Origin: an uncultured Actinomycetes bacterium
GTDB lineage: Bacteria > Actinomycetota > CALGFH01
DNA length: 22,140 nt
NCBI GenBank assembly: GCA_937881255.1
Contig: CALGFH010000070.1
Span: 1 to 22,140 of the forward strand
Direction: 5' to 3'
Shown here: in pieces, positions 20,729 through 22,140 of the stretch
Numbering within the stretch: the first letter of the stretch is position 1
How the letters are laid out: every line of letters starts with the position of its first letter
Notes under the pieces: model-generated
Databases searched by the model: none
The model's input: only the letters and a program-made list of their open reading frames with translations
What the model was told of the DNA's origin: nothing
Translations under genes and position numbers: made by a program

Positions 20729-22140
20729 TCAGAACCGGCCGGCCCGGCGCAGGCGCCGGGGGCGGCCGTCGGGGTCGACCAGGAGCTTGTAGACCGGGCC
20801 GGCCCACCAGGCGGCCCAGGGCCGGACCCGGCCCGGGTCGTGCTCGCGGGCGTGGCCGGGGGGGCGGGGACCGCGGCGGCCGCCCTCGTGCCAGTCGGAC
20901 AGGGCGGCGGCCGTGCGGCGCCAGGCGTCGAAGCCCTCGACCGGGTCGAGCAGGTCGCCGTCGTCGCCCGGGCCGCGGCCAAGGTGCTCGCGCCACAGCC
21001 GGAGGCGCAGCTCCCGGGCGAACACCCGGGCGCCGTCGCCGAGCCCGGCCGGGTCGGCCGGTGCCCGGCTGTCTCTTGTCTCGTCCAGGACCGCCGCGGA
21101 CAGCTCGCTGTCGTGGGTCCAGGAGCGGCGGTTCAGGTTGTCGGAGCCGACCGCCGCCCACACGTCGTCGATCACGCACACCTTGGCGTGCACGTAGATG
21201 GGCGTCCCGTGCTCGTTCTCGAGGTCGAAGACGGCCACCCGGTCGCCGCCCGCCTCCCGCACCGTGTCCAGGGCCGCCTGCTGGCCGATGCGGTTGGGCG
21301 GGCCGGTCAAGCGCCCGTCCTGGTCGGGGTAGCGGGGGACGACGGCCAGCAGCCGCAGCTCGGGCGAGCGGCGCAGGGCGTCGGCCAGGGCCTGGGCGAT
21401 GTCCTCCGACCACAGGTACTGGTCCTCGAGGTAGATGAGCCGGCGGGCCCGCCACAGGGCCTTGAGGTAGGCCCGGGCGATGCTGCGCTCCCCGGAGGGC
21501 GCGAACGGCAGCGGCGGCCGCTTGGCCGGGTAGGTGCGCAGCACCTGGACGGCGTGGGGACCGGCCGGGGCGGGGTCGCGCAGCATCGGCGGCAGCGGGC
21601 TCGGGTGCCGGGGCTGGCCGACCCGCCTGGTCAGGCGGGCCCGCCAGGGGTTGCGGTGGTCGAGCGGGGTCGGGTCCTCCCACCGTTCCCGGAAGGTGAC
21701 CGACAGGTCGCCCACGGCCGGGCCGCGGATCTCCAGCTGGACGTCGTGCCAGGGCGGGCGGTCGCCGTAGCGCTCGTCCATCGCCACCGCCTGGGGGTCG
21801 CCCAGGTGGCGCTCGTCGTCGCGGCGCCCGTGGCACAGGTCGATCCCGCCCATGAAGGCGACGTCGTCGTCCTCGCGGTCGGGGTGGCGGATCAGGACCA
21901 GCTTCTGGTGCTGGCTGCCCGGTCCCCGGACCCGCTCGTCGAGCAGGATCTCCCCGCCGGCCTGGTTGACCACCTCGCCCAGGTGCAGGTTCTCCTCCTC
22001 CTGGAAGTGGGCCAGCTCCGGGTGGGAGCGCCACAGCAGGCCCCGGACCTCCACGCCCCGGGCGGCCAGGTCGGCCAGGACCTTGCCCAGCTCGGTGCCC
22101 TCGCCGTCCAGCAGCTCGTCGGTGTCGCCGCGCCAGTCGG
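20729..22140 (-). CDS. Phospholipase D-family protein, 5' end beyond the window
   Basis: The frame is open from the stop at 20729-20731 to the right edge (470 residues seen). The reading enters as DWRGDTDELLDGEGTELGK, so the true start lies outside; an in-frame GTG at 22054 is internal. Two HKD-type motifs are visible. The first is SQHQKLVLIRHP (His codon at 21908-21910) followed by VAFMGGIDLCHGRRDD, where the position of the usual Asp is not Asp. The second is YVHAKVCVIDD (His codon at 21188-21190) followed by AAVGSDNLNRRSW. PPWHDVQLEIRGPAV and YLEDQYLWSEDI are further marks of PLD and cardiolipin-synthase-like enzymes. It should cleave or transfer phosphatidyl groups. The last 100 residues are Arg/Pro-rich. 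A role with the GlpQ-type and acyltransferase genes in lipid turnover is conceivable but unproven. Confidence 0.86.
   Translation of the reverse strand, partial: DWRGDTDELLDGEGTELGKVLADLAARGVEVRGLLWRSHPELAHFQEEENLHLGEVVNQAGGEILLDERVRGPGSQHQKLVLIRHPDREDDDVAFMGGIDLCHGRRDDERHLGDPQAVAMDERYGDRPPWHDVQLEIRGPAVGDLSVTFRERWEDPTPLDHRNPWRARLTRRVGQPRHPSPLPPMLRDPAPAGPHAVQVLRTYPAKRPPLPFAPSGERSIARAYLKALWRARRLIYLEDQYLWSEDIAQALADALRRSPELRLLAVVPRYPDQDGRLTGPPNRIGQQAALDTVREAGGDRVAVFDLENEHGTPIYVHAKVCVIDDVWAAVGSDNLNRRSWTHDSELSAAVLDETRDSRAPADPAGLGDGARVFARELRLRLWREHLGRGPGDDGDLLDPVEGFDAWRRTAAALSDWHEGGRRGPRPPGHAREHDPGRVRPWAAWWAGPVYKLLVDPDGRPRRLRRAGRF
20743..20760. terminator. GC-rich hairpin at the convergent gene ends (possible terminator)
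   Basis: CCCGGCG-CAGG-CGCCGGG folds into a 7-base-pair stem with a 4-base loop, 21 bases after the HAD gene stop and within the last codons of the opposing gene. There is no T-run on the plus strand, so it would be an actinobacterial-type U-less terminator at best. Such hairpins are frequent by chance at this GC content. Confidence 0.25.

Overview
The window is about 22 kb of very GC-rich DNA (roughly three quarters G+C by eye), densely coded, with frequent GTG and TTG starts, ATGA/GTGA/TTGA stop-start overlaps and very high GC at third codon positions. The order glutaredoxin - rex - hemA - hemC - hemD - hemB, with a BldN-like sigma gene, a sugar-isomerase-like gene and an epimerase/acyltransferase pair nearby, matches the conserved neighbourhood I recall from Streptomyces and Mycobacterium. 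The source is therefore almost certainly an actinobacterium (Actinomycetota). Departures from the textbook arrangement (a sigma/anti-sigma fusion, a HemD without a methyltransferase half) suggest a lineage some way from those two genera. No tRNA, rRNA, CRISPR array, insertion sequence or phage gene was seen.

Layout. (1) 1-2874, minus strand: a large Asp-box (BNR) beta-propeller protein with a proline-rich repeat tail, running off the left edge. (2) 2958-10833, plus strand: a run of AcuC-like deacetylase, 'phosphatase' family protein, Clp1-like P-loop protein, GNAT acetyltransferase, SAM hydrolase/adenosyltransferase (DUF62), NAD-epimerase-like protein, acyltransferase and a secreted GlpQ-type phosphodiesterase. 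Two of its gene junctions carry short tandem duplications that copy the stop and start codons. (3) 10838-13160, minus strand: a one-polypeptide ECF sigma + DUF5667-like anti-sigma domain + transmembrane helix + Thr/Pro-rich tail, then a 28-codon single-helix membrane peptide gene and a TIM-barrel sugar isomerase/endonuclease-like gene. (4) 13267-20721, plus strand: a multi-pass membrane protein and a glutaredoxin (ATGA overlap), then rex, hemA, hemC, hemD, hemB, an alpha/beta-hydrolase esterase and a HAD phosphatase, nearly all overlapping or within a few bases. (5) 20729-22140, minus strand: a phospholipase D-type protein whose 5' end lies beyond the right edge.

How it works together. The best-supported circuit is redox control of tetrapyrrole synthesis. 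Rex, an NADH/NAD+ sensor, is the first gene of its operon, and the promoter in front of it has a -35 element lying inside a good match to the Rex operator, so Rex probably represses itself and hemACD(B). HemA, HemB, HemC and HemD take glutamyl-tRNA to uroporphyrinogen III, apart from the HemL step, which is not in this window. The AcuC/phosphatase/Clp1/GNAT/SAM-hydrolase run looks like a housekeeping operon of mostly uncharacterised enzymes.

The most unusual item is the membrane-anchored sigma/anti-sigma fusion at 10838-12190. It occupies the position where Streptomyces has separate bldN and rsbN genes.
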